Shown: positions 56,189-64,000 of the stretch, one piece after another
Layout of the letters: each line of letters opens with the position of its first letter
Position numbering within the stretch: the first letter of the stretch is position 1
Source: Oscillospiraceae bacterium
GTDB lineage: Bacteria > Bacillota > Clostridia > Oscillospirales > CAG-272
Length of the DNA: 64,000 nt
NCBI GenBank assembly: GCA_015063695.1
Contig: SVTQ01000008.1
Span: forward strand, 1 to 64,000
Direction: 5' to 3'
Made by a program: the position numbers and the translations under genes
Notes under the pieces: generated by a model
What the model saw: only the letters and a program-made list of their open reading frames with translations
Database searches by the model: none
Told to the model about the DNA's origin: nothing

Positions 56189-56713
56189 TTAAGACACTAC
56201 CTTTGAGATACCCGTAACGATCACCGTAACGGTAGCTTTCTCTGTGTGAAGCTCTATCTCGAAGTTAGGGGCAATATATGTTTTTCCGTTGACAAGAAAG
56301 CCGTAGTCCGCAGTGTAGCCCTGCACGGATGCCGCACCCTTTATGTCAACAAGACTGTTGTCGCCTATATCTGCCGATGAATATACGGAAACGTACTTGC
56401 CGTCGGAGTCCTCAACGAATATCTGAGCGGGAGTTACCGTAATATTATCGCTTACCGTTCCGAAAAGAGTGCCGTCTTCAGTCCAGAGGCTTTCCCCTGC
56501 GGAAAGATATCCGCTGACGGATGCCTTTGCCTGCTTGACCTCAAAGGAAACGGCATATTCGGAAAGCTCGGGGCTTATCACGGGAAGAATTCCGTCGGAG
56601 CCGACGTAAACTCTGACAATTACCCCTGCTATACACATCAGCACAAGTACCGCAATAAACACGTCAAGGGCAGAAACTCTGCCGCCTTTTTTGGCATTTT
56701 CTTTATTTTTCAT
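56189..56713 (-). CDS. DUF4330-like single-pass membrane protein 1
   Basis: 174 residues. One N-terminal helix (ALDVFIAVLVLMCIAGVIVRVYV, about 15-37) precedes an extracytoplasmic beta-rich domain (VSFEVKQAKASVSGYLSAGESLW ... GFLVNGKTYIAP) like the second DUF4330-like protein at 57935. The two share the order helix - V.F/Q.V.E...A....L..G - G..V. The function is unknown; position between LCP and WecA-like genes suggests a part of the polysaccharide assembly machinery. Confidence 0.6.
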   Translation of the reverse strand: MKNKENAKKGGRVSALDVFIAVLVLMCIAGVIVRVYVGSDGILPVISPELSEYAVSFEVKQAKASVSGYLSAGESLWTEDGTLFGTVSDNITVTPAQIFVEDSDGKYVSVYSSADIGDNSLVDIKGAASVQGYTADYGFLVNGKTYIAPNFEIELHTEKATVTVIVTGISKVVS

Positions 56714-56740
56714 ACCAAGCGGTTCCTCACTTTAATTGGT

Positions 56741-57865
56741 TTATTTTTTGTCTGTCTCGTGACTGAGCTCCTCGCCTTTTTTAATGGGAGTGTAGCCGTG
56801 CTCGGCAAGACCGGATAGAACACGGGAGCTCGTCTTCTTCATTACAATATAGTTGAGACCGAAAACGATGATAGCGCAAGCGGCAACTATAAGGGTCTTC
56901 GTCAGCTTATACTCGCTGAAGATATCCTCGGAGAAGGTTATGGAAACAAGCCCGAGTATACCGCAGACCGCATAGAGAATTCTCACAGCCTCGCGCTGGG
57001 TAAATCCCATGTCCACAAGCTTGTGGTGCAGGTGCTTTCTGTCGGGAGCGAAGGGGCTCTCACCGCCCTTTATTCTTCTGAATATGGCAAAGAGCGTATC
57101 GAGAAGAGGAAGGGCAAACATTGCAATGGGAATGATGAAGGAGATAACGGTGTGCATCTTGAACACGCCCTGAACGCTCATTACCGCCATGGTATAACCG
57201 AGGAACAGGGAGCCCGTGTCGCCCATGAAAATTCTCGCAGGGTTCATATTAAAGGGAAGAAATCCCAGACACGCCGCCGCAAGTATCGCCATGATGAGAG
57301 CTGACTGATAGTCTCCGTGAAGAAGTACAACACCGAGAAGCGTAATAGACATAATGGCGGAAACGCCGCAGGCGAGACCGTCAAGACCGTCAAGAAGGTT
57401 GATGGCGTTTGTAAGACCCACGATCCAGAGGATACTTATGGGAATACTGAGAACGCCGAATTCTATTACGTACCCGAATAGGGTGATATGCTCAATTACA
57501 ACTCCGAAGAGAACGGCAACGACTGCCGCCGCGACCTGCACGATAAGCTTTACCCAAGCCTTGAGACGGTAAACGTCGTCGAGAATACCCATGACCACCA
57601 TAATAAAGCCGCCTGCAAGAACTGCGCCGAGAGCAGGTGTGTATGTACCGAACACCAGGGCGCTTATGGCAAAGCCGCCGAAAATGGCAAGACCGCCTAT
57701 TCGGGGAGTGGGCTTCGTGTGCATTCTGCGCTCGTCGGTAGGAACGTCAACTGCTCCGATGAGGAACGCAAGAACTCGGACGGGAGGGGTCAGAGCAAAG
57801 GCAAGAAGCCCCGAGCAAAGAACCGCGCTCACAGCGTATATAATCGTATTAATAAGATTTTCCAT
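56741..57865 (-). CDS. Undecaprenyl-phosphate sugar-1-phosphate transferase (WecA/TagO type)
   Basis: 374 residues with about ten membrane helices. VDVPTDERRMHTKPTPRIGG (about 39-58), TNAINLLDGLDGLACG (about 150-165, the DD catalytic motif), NPARIFMGDTGSLFLG (about 208-223) and RKHLHHKLVDMGF (about 272-284, the HxHH motif) identify the polyisoprenyl-phosphate HexNAc-1-P transferase family; the HLHH form fits WecA/TagO more than MraY. It starts polymer synthesis by putting GlcNAc-1-P (or similar) on undecaprenyl phosphate. Middle gene of the minus-strand operon 60497 to 55079. Confidence 0.92.
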   Translation of the reverse strand: MENLINTIIYAVSAVLCSGLLAFALTPPVRVLAFLIGAVDVPTDERRMHTKPTPRIGGLAIFGGFAISALVFGTYTPALGAVLAGGFIMVVMGILDDVYRLKAWVKLIVQVAAAVVAVLFGVVIEHITLFGYVIEFGVLSIPISILWIVGLTNAINLLDGLDGLACGVSAIMSITLLGVVLLHGDYQSALIMAILAAACLGFLPFNMNPARIFMGDTGSLFLGYTMAVMSVQGVFKMHTVISFIIPIAMFALPLLDTLFAIFRRIKGGESPFAPDRKHLHHKLVDMGFTQREAVRILYAVCGILGLVSITFSEDIFSEYKLTKTLIVAACAIIVFGLNYIVMKKTSSRVLSGLAEHGYTPIKKGEELSHETDKK

Positions 57866-57934
57866 TATACTTCTCCATAATCATCCGCCGTCATGCACGG
57901 CGGTATTATCATGTTAAACGTCTTTTCAAAAAGC

Positions 57935-58411
57935 TCAGTCGATAACCTCGGCGCTGATACAGCTTCCCGTGCAGTAGAGCTCGGGGAGCATGAGCGCATA
58001 GTCTTTGCCGACGCTTATCGAAAGCTTATCGATATAGTAACCGGTCGGGCCGCCCGTAGCAGGGCTTTCCACCGTGATGTAAAGACTTCTGTATCCGACG
58101 ATATCGCTGACCACCTGAACGCCGCCGTCGGACATACCCACGTGAGTAGCGTTTCTGATGTCGCAGGCGGTGACCGTACCGATCATCCTGCCGCTTTCAT
58201 AATCGTAAACCGCGTCCCCCGCCTTCACGTTGTCGGCAAGGTCCTCGGATATCATGTCGGTCTCAATTACGTACTGAAGGTTGATCTTTTTACCCTCTGC
58301 ATCCCCGCCTGCATTAAAAACAAAGCTTCGAAGCAGAAGAGCAGCCGCCCCCAAAACTACAAGTATTATAACAAGGTCAACTATATTGAACCTGTGTTTT
58401 TTCTTTTCCAT
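57935..58411 (-). CDS. DUF4330-like single-pass membrane protein 2
   Basis: 158 residues. RFNIVDLVIILVVLGAAALLLRSFVF (residues 7-32) is the membrane helix; a beta-rich domain follows (INLQYVIETDMISEDLADNVKAGDAVYDYESGRMIGTV). Length and pattern match the protein at 56189, and the two flank the WecA-like gene, so they may form a pair. Function unknown. Confidence 0.65.
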   Translation of the reverse strand: MEKKKHRFNIVDLVIILVVLGAAALLLRSFVFNAGGDAEGKKINLQYVIETDMISEDLADNVKAGDAVYDYESGRMIGTVTACDIRNATHVGMSDGGVQVVSDIVGYRSLYITVESPATGGPTGYYIDKLSISVGKDYALMLPELYCTGSCISAEVID

Positions 58412-58454
58412 TGTATTTTGCCACGTCCTTTCTCAGTTACGTTTTTTATCTTGT

Positions 58455-60497
58455 TTACACTATATCAGCCTCAAAATTATGCTCTCTGTCGTCACCGAGA
58501 GTATAGGAAGCTTCAATTTCGTCGATCTCATTTCTTGTGATAGTGCTGTAAGCTGCCGAGAGCCCTGCGGCTATCCAGAAAAGAAGGAATACTTTTTCGT
58601 TGTACCATATATAGTCGAATATTCCGTAAAACAGCATCCCCGCAACGCTGCAGAGGGGAGCCGCAATTCCCATACGCCTTGAAACGCAGTACTCATTAAC
58701 GGAGAGCTTTCCCTTGGACTTTACGTCCTTGGAGGCAAACTGAGAGAGGCTCTCGGGGATATTTATATAAATTCCTCTCGTTCTGAGAGCAGGATTTTTT
58801 CTCGCTCTGTCAATGCGCAGAAACGCCGTAAAGGCAGAGGAAACGATGAGCCACGCGAAAACAAGGAAGATGACAAGCCCGAAAACTCCCGTTTCGACCC
58901 ATATCTGAAGATAAGTGTTATAGGAGTGAGCCACGCTGTCGGGAGTGTTTCCCGAAAGCATGGGGCGAACAGCCTCAAAGGATGCCTTTCCGAAGCCGAC
59001 ACCTCCGAAAAGAAAATCGGAGAGCGCCCCGCTTATACTGTCCCAAAGCTCAAGACGCGTTCTGCCGAAACGAGCAAAGCCCTCGGAGAGTGCCGCGGCA
59101 ATACGGGATGCCGCCGCAGGAAACAGGAGAGATGCCACAGGCACCGTGATAACACCCGAGAAGATAATATAGATAGCATTTCTCGAATATATCAGAAGAA
59201 GAAGGAGGACGGAAAGCGCCGCCGCAAGAGCCGAATAAACGGAGCCGTCAAATATAACGGGAAGAATGAGAAGAAGCACTGCCGCCGCGCTGTAGCCCCT
59301 TGTAACCCTGAAGGCAGGGCGCATGAAGAAGGACACCGCCATGGGGAGAGCTACGGCGGAAACTGCGGATATGACCGCCTTATCTCCCATGATAAGCTGA
59401 GAAGCAAGAGTGCCTTCAAGCATTTCGGAAAGGGCAAGGCTGACACCGCCGAATGCCATATCTCCGAGAAAGCCCGCAACGTAAAGCAGACAGGAAGCGG
59501 AGAGACCCATCACCGCCGAGGCGGTTGCTCTGTCAAGCCACGCCTTTGTTTTGAAGAGGTTCACCGTGAGAAAATACACGCTGATAAGAAGCACGTACAA
59601 AGCCGCTTCTCCGAGGGCACCGTCTGCACTTGCCACGATACCGCCTAAAAGGATTATGAGAAGGACACCGAAAACGGAGGCATCCAGCGTTTCAAAGGAA
59701 GCAAATCTTTTTCTGCGGACAAGCTTTACAAGGAAAGAAACAGCCACCGCAGAGATAAGAATAAGGTTTGCGGAATTTGTGAGAAAAGGAAGCAGGAATG
59801 AGAGGGCAACCATTCCGAACTCAGGTCTTGAAACCGTTATCCACAGAAGCGCAATGAACAGAAGCACGAAAACTATTTTGTAGGGAGATACGAAATAGGC
59901 AATACCGCCTGCGATAACTCCCGCAATAAATCCGTAGCTCACTCTGCCCCGCCCCGTTTTTTCGCTTTCGTCAAATCTGCCGTCATTGAGGCCCGAAACC
60001 GATTTGAGCGCCGAGCCGAAGGCAGAGTTGTCAACGGCGGAGGAGGCGGCCTCGTCACTGAAAAGAAGGGGCAAAGCCGACACCGCAAGAATGAGTCCGA
60101 AAAGCAGACCGAAAACCTGTCTTTCGGTACCGAACAAAAAATTGTCAACAAGTCCGAAAAGGAAGGTGTATATTCCGAAAGACATAAGGAAGGTTCCGTA
60201 GACCTTCAGCTTTATATCCAAAAGACGTGTCGCAAAGGATTTAGAAGCATCGGAGGCGCGGCCCTCGTCAAAAGCAGCCGAAGCCGCCTCTCTGAGAGGA
60301 GAAAGGAAGGAAGAGCTCTTCTTGCCGTGAGCATCCTTCTGCCGTCCGTCGCTGTAAGAGGTAAAGACTGCGCCCACAACGCCGTTTTTCAGTCCTCTGT
60401 AAATAAATCTTGCAAATCTGTCAAGATAGGATGCCGTTCCCGCTCTCACAGCTTTTCTTTTTTCGCCGATTTTTGCGTTTTTTCCGTTGTGTGCCAC
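58455..60497 (-). CDS. O-antigen ligase family polysaccharide polymerase/ligase
   Basis: 680 residues; GGAGG before the ATG. A basic cytoplasmic N-terminus (about 130 residues) is followed by roughly twelve membrane helices. GVGFGKASFEAVRPM ... SVAHSYNTYLQIWVETGVFGLVIFLVFAWLI (about 500-560) is the Wzy_C/WaaL signature, with the periplasmic HSYNTYLQ(I/L) motif. It would polymerise or ligate lipid-linked glycans outside the membrane. First gene of the second polysaccharide operon. Confidence 0.9.
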   Translation of the reverse strand: MAHNGKNAKIGEKRKAVRAGTASYLDRFARFIYRGLKNGVVGAVFTSYSDGRQKDAHGKKSSSFLSPLREAASAAFDEGRASDASKSFATRLLDIKLKVYGTFLMSFGIYTFLFGLVDNFLFGTERQVFGLLFGLILAVSALPLLFSDEAASSAVDNSAFGSALKSVSGLNDGRFDESEKTGRGRVSYGFIAGVIAGGIAYFVSPYKIVFVLLFIALLWITVSRPEFGMVALSFLLPFLTNSANLILISAVAVSFLVKLVRRKRFASFETLDASVFGVLLIILLGGIVASADGALGEAALYVLLISVYFLTVNLFKTKAWLDRATASAVMGLSASCLLYVAGFLGDMAFGGVSLALSEMLEGTLASQLIMGDKAVISAVSAVALPMAVSFFMRPAFRVTRGYSAAAVLLLILPVIFDGSVYSALAAALSVLLLLLIYSRNAIYIIFSGVITVPVASLLFPAAASRIAAALSEGFARFGRTRLELWDSISGALSDFLFGGVGFGKASFEAVRPMLSGNTPDSVAHSYNTYLQIWVETGVFGLVIFLVFAWLIVSSAFTAFLRIDRARKNPALRTRGIYINIPESLSQFASKDVKSKGKLSVNEYCVSRRMGIAAPLCSVAGMLFYGIFDYIWYNEKVFLLFWIAAGLSAAYSTITRNEIDEIEASYTLGDDREHNFEADIV

Positions 60498-60605
60498 ATG
60501 CTTTCCTCCTTCCGTACAGTATTATTCATTATATTATACTATAATATTTAAATAAATTCAAGGTCTCTCAAAAAAATAACAAAAAATTTAAGTGTGCGGA
60601 AGGTA

Positions 60606-60634
60606 TTGACTATAACTTTTAATTTTGTTATAAT
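60606..60634 (+). promoter_or_regulatory. hisS promoter
   Basis: TTGACT (60606-60611), 17-base spacer, TATAAT (60629-60634). The leader is about 65 bases and has one hairpin (GAGGGCAT/ATGCCTC, 60660-60680), not a T-box. Confidence 0.88.
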
Positions 60635-60705
60635 TAATAATTGATTTAGAAAATACAAAGAGGGCATCTCTATGCCTCTCTCTTCACATAACATCGGAGG
60701 AACTA

Positions 60706-61971
60706 ATGGAAAGCATCAGAAAACCCAGAGGTACCATGGACGTACTCGCACCCGACGTGTACACATGGCAGTATATCGAAAGCACGGCAAGAAGAGTTGC
60801 CTCAAAATTCGGCTTCGACGAGATCAGGACCCCCACCTTTGAAGAGCTTGCGCTCTTCTCACGAGGTGTCGGCGAATGTACCGACGTTGTTCAGAAGGAA
60901 ATGTACACCTTCGAGGACAAGGAAGGAAAGCTCTTCGCCCTCAGACCCGAAGGAACGGCATCCGTCGCAAGAGCTCTTATCGAAAACGGAAAGTGCTCCG
61001 ACACTCTTCCCATAAAGCTCTCCTACATCATCAACTGCTTCAGATACGAAAAGCCCCAGGCAGGCAGAAGCCGCGAATTTGAGCAGTTCGGCGTTGAAAT
61101 GTTCGGTTCTTCCGATGCGGGAGCTGACTTCACCGTTATCTCACTTGCGGCAAGCCTTCTCACAGAGCTCGGCATCGGAAACATCTCTCTCCACGTAAAC
61201 TCTATCGGATGTCCTGACTGCCGTCCCTCCTACAGAGCTGCTCTCGTTGAATATTTCGAAAAGAACGCAGACGGACTTTGCGATACGTGTAAAACAAGAC
61301 TTAAGACCAACCCTCTCAGAGTTCTTGACTGTAAGTGCGAGAGCTGTAAGAAGCTTGCTGAAAACGCACCCAAGACCATCGACCACCTTTGCGAGGGCTG
61401 TAAGAACCACATGGATAAGCTCACCGCCATGCTTGATGCCTGCGGTCTGAACTACGTTATAGATACACACATCGTCCGCGGACTTGACTACTACACAAAG
61501 ACAGTATTTGAATTCATCGCCGAAGGCATCGGCGCACAGAGCACCGTTTGCGGCGGCGGCAGATACGACGGACTCGTAAAAGAGCTCGGCGGCCCCGCTC
61601 TCCCCGCCTGCGGCTTTGCAATGGGTATCACAAGACTTATCCTTGCAATGGAGCAGAACGGCGTAAAGGTGCCCGGAAAGAACGCTCCCGCACTCTATAT
61701 CGCATCCATGGGTCAGACGGCGCAGATAAAGGCGCAGGAGATCGTTTGGAACCTCCGAAAAGAAGGCATCTATGCGGAATGTGACGTTGTGGGCAGAAGC
61801 CTTAAGGCACAGATGAAATACGCCGACAAAACGGGAGCTATGAAGGTTCTCATCATCGGCGACAGCGAGCTTGAAAGCGGCCGCGCAATGCTCCGCGATA
61901 TGACAGGCGCAATGGGCGAAAACACACAGACAGAGATCGAAATTGCAAAGGTTGCAGAATATCTCAGATAA
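60706..61971 (+). CDS. hisS: Histidine--tRNA ligase
   Basis: 421 residues; CGGAGGA precedes the ATG. RKPRGTMDVLAPDV (residues 5-18) is the family start, FRYEKPQAGRSREFEQFGVE (about 112-131) motif 2, LDYYTKTVFEF (about 260) the histidine A motif, and ACGFAMGITRLILAM (about 305) motif 3. Residues about 185-230 hold four Cys pairs (CDTCKTR, CKCESCKK, CEGCKNH), a zinc-binding insert found in some clostridial enzymes. The anticodon domain closes the chain. Co-transcribed with aspS. Confidence 0.95.
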   Translation: MESIRKPRGTMDVLAPDVYTWQYIESTARRVASKFGFDEIRTPTFEELALFSRGVGECTDVVQKEMYTFEDKEGKLFALRPEGTASVARALIENGKCSDTLPIKLSYIINCFRYEKPQAGRSREFEQFGVEMFGSSDAGADFTVISLAASLLTELGIGNISLHVNSIGCPDCRPSYRAALVEYFEKNADGLCDTCKTRLKTNPLRVLDCKCESCKKLAENAPKTIDHLCEGCKNHMDKLTAMLDACGLNYVIDTHIVRGLDYYTKTVFEFIAEGIGAQSTVCGGGRYDGLVKELGGPALPACGFAMGITRLILAMEQNGVKVPGKNAPALYIASMGQTAQIKAQEIVWNLRKEGIYAECDVVGRSLKAQMKYADKTGAMKVLIIGDSELESGRAMLRDMTGAMGENTQTEIEIAKVAEYLR

Positions 61972-62004
61972 AACGTGCGGGATATACGAAAGGAACGAAT
62001 TTCA

Positions 62005-63795
62005 ATGAATAACAGATTTGAAAAAACAGACAGAAGAACTCACTACTGCGGTACCCTTACCGCGGCAAATATCGGCGAAAGAGTTGCAGTTGTAGGCTGG
62101 TGCCAGAAGCAGAGAGACCTTGGCGCCCTCATCTTCATCGACCTTCGCGACAGAACGGGCATGGTTCAGCTTGCATTTGACGAAGCAACTGAGAAGTCCA
62201 TCTTCGACGCGGCCTTCGGTGTTCGCGCAGAATATGTTCTCGCGGCTCAGGGCGTAGTTCGCTCAAGAGGCGCAGAAGCGGTAAACAAGAATATGGCAAC
62301 AGGTGAGATAGAGATCGCAGTTGACGGCTTCAAGATCCTCTCCGCCGCAAAGACTCCCCCCTTCGCAATAGTCGAAAACAGCGACGTTAAGAGCGAGCTC
62401 AGACTTACTCACAGATATCTTGACCTCCGCCGTCCCGACATGGCAGGAAACCTTATCGCAAGAAGCAAGATCACAAAGCTTGCAAGAGACTACTACCACG
62501 AAAACGGCTTTATCGACGTGGAAACCCCCATACTCGTAAAGCCCACACCCGAAGGAGCAAGAGACTATCTCGTTCCCAGCCGTGTTCACCCCGGCAAGTT
62601 CTATGCTCTTCCCCAGTCTCCTCAGATCTACAAGCAGCTTCTCATGTGCTCCGGCTTTGACCGCTACATTCAGATAGCCCGCTGCTTCAGAGACGAAGAC
62701 CTGAGAGCCGACAGACAGCCCGAGTTCACACAGATAGACCTTGAAATGTCCTTCGTAACCGAAGACGACGTTATCGCAGTAAACGAAGGCTTTATCAAGC
62801 ACGTTTTTGAAAACTTCATGAACCTTCCCCTTGAGGTCCCCTTCAAGAGAATGACCTGGCACGAAGCGATGGAGCGCTACGGCTCCGACAAGCCCGACAC
62901 ACGCTTTGAAATGGAGCTCTGCGACATTTCCGACATCGCGGCAGGCTGCGGCTTCGGCGTATTCAGCGGCGCAGTAGCAGACGGCGGCAGCGTAAGAGGT
63001 ATCACCGTCAAGGGCGGCGCGTCCATGTCCAGAAAAGAGATCGACTCCCTCGTTGAGTTCGTAAAGTCTTACGGAGCAAAGGGTCTCGCATGGTACAAGA
63101 ATGCAGAGGGCGCAGTTTCCTCCTCCTTCGCTAAGTTCCTCACAGAGGACGAAGTAAACGCTCTTCTCACAAAGATGAACGTTGAAACAGGTGACCTTGT
63201 CCTCATCGTTGCGGCAAAGAACAAGGTAGTATTCGACTCCCTCGGCGCACTCAGATGCGAGGTCGCAAAGAGAATGGGACTTATCGACAAGTCAAAATTC
63301 AACTTCCTCTGGGTAACGGAATTCCCTCTCCTCGAGTACAGCGAAGAGGACGGCAGATACTACGCAATGCACCACCCCTTCACAATGCCCATGGACGAGG
63401 ATATCGAAAAGCTTGACACTGCTCCCGGCGAAGTCCGCGCAAAGGCATACGATATCGTCCTCAACGGCACGGAGCTTGGCGGCGGTTCCATTCGAATTCA
63501 CTCCGAAGAGCTTCAGAGCAAGATGTTCTCCGTTCTCGGTATCGGCGAAGAAGAAGCACAGGTCAAGTTCGGCTTCCTTCTTGACGCATTCAAGTACGGC
63601 GTACCTCCCCACGGCGGTCTCGCATTCGGTCTTGACAGACTTGTAACACTCCTGCTCGGACTTGAAGATATCCGTGACGTTATCGCCTTCCCCAAGGTAC
63701 AGAACGCGTCCGAGCTTATGTCCAAGTGTCCTGCACCTGCTGATGCTAAGGCACTTGAGGAGCTCTGCATCGCAGTAACGGCCGAAGAAGAATAA
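62005..63795 (+). CDS. aspS: Aspartate--tRNA ligase, bacterial type
   Basis: 596 residues from the ATG at 62005 with AAAGGA upstream; the longer frame to 61975 lacks a good site. VVGWCQKQRDLGALIFIDLRDRTGMVQL (about 23-50) is the OB-fold anticodon domain. RCFRDEDLRADRQPEFTQIDLEMSF (about 222-246) is motif 2, a GAD insertion domain runs about 290-410, and GLAFGLDRLV (about 540) is motif 3. The hisS-aspS pairing is the usual Firmicutes order. Charges tRNA-Asp; whether it also charges tRNA-Asn cannot be judged here. Confidence 0.95.
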   Translation: MNNRFEKTDRRTHYCGTLTAANIGERVAVVGWCQKQRDLGALIFIDLRDRTGMVQLAFDEATEKSIFDAAFGVRAEYVLAAQGVVRSRGAEAVNKNMATGEIEIAVDGFKILSAAKTPPFAIVENSDVKSELRLTHRYLDLRRPDMAGNLIARSKITKLARDYYHENGFIDVETPILVKPTPEGARDYLVPSRVHPGKFYALPQSPQIYKQLLMCSGFDRYIQIARCFRDEDLRADRQPEFTQIDLEMSFVTEDDVIAVNEGFIKHVFENFMNLPLEVPFKRMTWHEAMERYGSDKPDTRFEMELCDISDIAAGCGFGVFSGAVADGGSVRGITVKGGASMSRKEIDSLVEFVKSYGAKGLAWYKNAEGAVSSSFAKFLTEDEVNALLTKMNVETGDLVLIVAAKNKVVFDSLGALRCEVAKRMGLIDKSKFNFLWVTEFPLLEYSEEDGRYYAMHHPFTMPMDEDIEKLDTAPGEVRAKAYDIVLNGTELGGGSIRIHSEELQSKMFSVLGIGEEEAQVKFGFLLDAFKYGVPPHGGLAFGLDRLVTLLLGLEDIRDVIAFPKVQNASELMSKCPAPADAKALEELCIAVTAEEE

Positions 63796-63818
63796 TCAAA
63801 AAACTCCTGACGGTAAGA

Positions 63819-63844
63819 CGGGAGGAGGCAAGCCCCTCCCCTAC
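63819..63844 (-). repeat. GTAGGGG hairpin repeat (family 1), copy l, inverted
   Basis: CGGGAGG ... CCTCCCCTAC, the reverse orientation of the family, 24 bases after the aspS stop codon. Confidence 0.65.
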
Positions 63845-63862
63845 CGTTTCACCATATGATAT

Positions 63863-63902
63863 AAAAAGCACTGTTGTCCCACAAAGACAAAAGTGCTTTT
63901 TC
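63863..63902 (+). terminator. hisS-aspS terminator
   Basis: AAAAAGCACT pairs with AGTGCTTTTT across an 18-base loop that holds TTGTC/GACAA; T-run at the end. Confidence 0.85.
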
Positions 63903-64000
63903 TCCCCTTTACTACTTATTTTAACAAACCACTGATTTTAAACAAAAGAATGAAGAAAGAAAACCAAAAGAAAAAAGAAAGAAAAGAGACCGTCTCTCTT

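Overview
The window looks like a chromosome segment of a spore-forming, anaerobic, low-to-moderate-GC member of the Clostridia, probably an uncultured gut relative of the Oscillospirales/Ruminococcaceae. The reasons are a spoIIR gene, an oxygen-sensitive glycyl radical enzyme with its activase, a split B12-dependent methionine synthase, strong Shine-Dalgarno sites with many GTG/TTG starts, dockerin-like calcium loops, and tRNA genes that encode CCA. The lineage is an inference; there is no rRNA gene here to test it.

Layout. 1-4.2 kb: two secreted or surface proteins with dockerin-like loops, a Gfo/Idh/MocA oxidoreductase and Hsp33. 4.3-6.7 kb: a small redox module made of a thioredoxin, a Crp/Fnr-type regulator and a membrane-anchored TlpA-like thioredoxin; both thioredoxin promoters carry the same TGTGA-N5-TCACR site at the same distance from the -10 box. 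7.1-10.5 kb: glycyl radical enzyme plus activase behind a palindromic operator. 10.8-14.7 kb: metF, MetH activation protein and metH as one operon. 15-18.1 kb: a GH123/DUF4091-like protein and a COG2509-like flavoprotein. 18.2-21.5 kb: a foreign, AT-rich insertion with an acyl-CoA synthetase, bounded by 304-bp direct repeats that end inside the anticodon loop of tRNA-Arg(CCT). 22-27.3 kb: htpG, birA, pgm and a PH-domain protein. 27.3-29.8 kb: an accessory patch with a REP-associated tyrosine transposase (RAYT), a 481-bp tandem duplication, a GNAT enzyme and a four-helix-bundle protein. 30-33 kb: tRNA-Met and two tRNA-Glu genes, spoIIR, and a nucleotidyltransferase plus S24/S26 peptidase pair. 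33-38.4 kb: exopolysaccharide operon (glycosyltransferase, Wzz, BY-kinase, PHP phosphatase, nucleotide-sugar dehydratase). 38.5-43 kb: ileS and mreB/mbl. 43.2-48.2 kb: GldA/F/G-like ABC operon with DUF4340 and YhcH proteins. 48.9-55 kb: BrkB-like protein, endonuclease IV, a Nudix protein, rsmA, an aldose-epimerase-like protein and glyQS. 55-60.5 kb: second polysaccharide cluster (LCP, WecA/TagO, O-antigen ligase and two DUF4330-like proteins). 60.7-63.8 kb: hisS-aspS.

The most unusual content is non-coding. (1) A 232-233-bp structured element occurs four times. At each of the three independent sites it splits a transcription-terminator hairpin and leaves a complete hairpin copy on each side, like a 21-24-bp target duplication that matches the hairpin. 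(2) A family of short hairpins with a fixed GTAGGGG start, a fixed CCCG end and variable palindromic stems is scattered through the intergenic regions; two identical copies in opposite orientation lie in frame inside the RAYT coding sequence. (3) A second hairpin family (GAGAACCCC...GGACCCC with variable stems) forms tandem arrays, and comparison of two loci gives a filled and an empty site. These look like a set of interacting small mobile or RNA-level elements. The mechanisms are inferred; the repeat positions and sequences are read directly.
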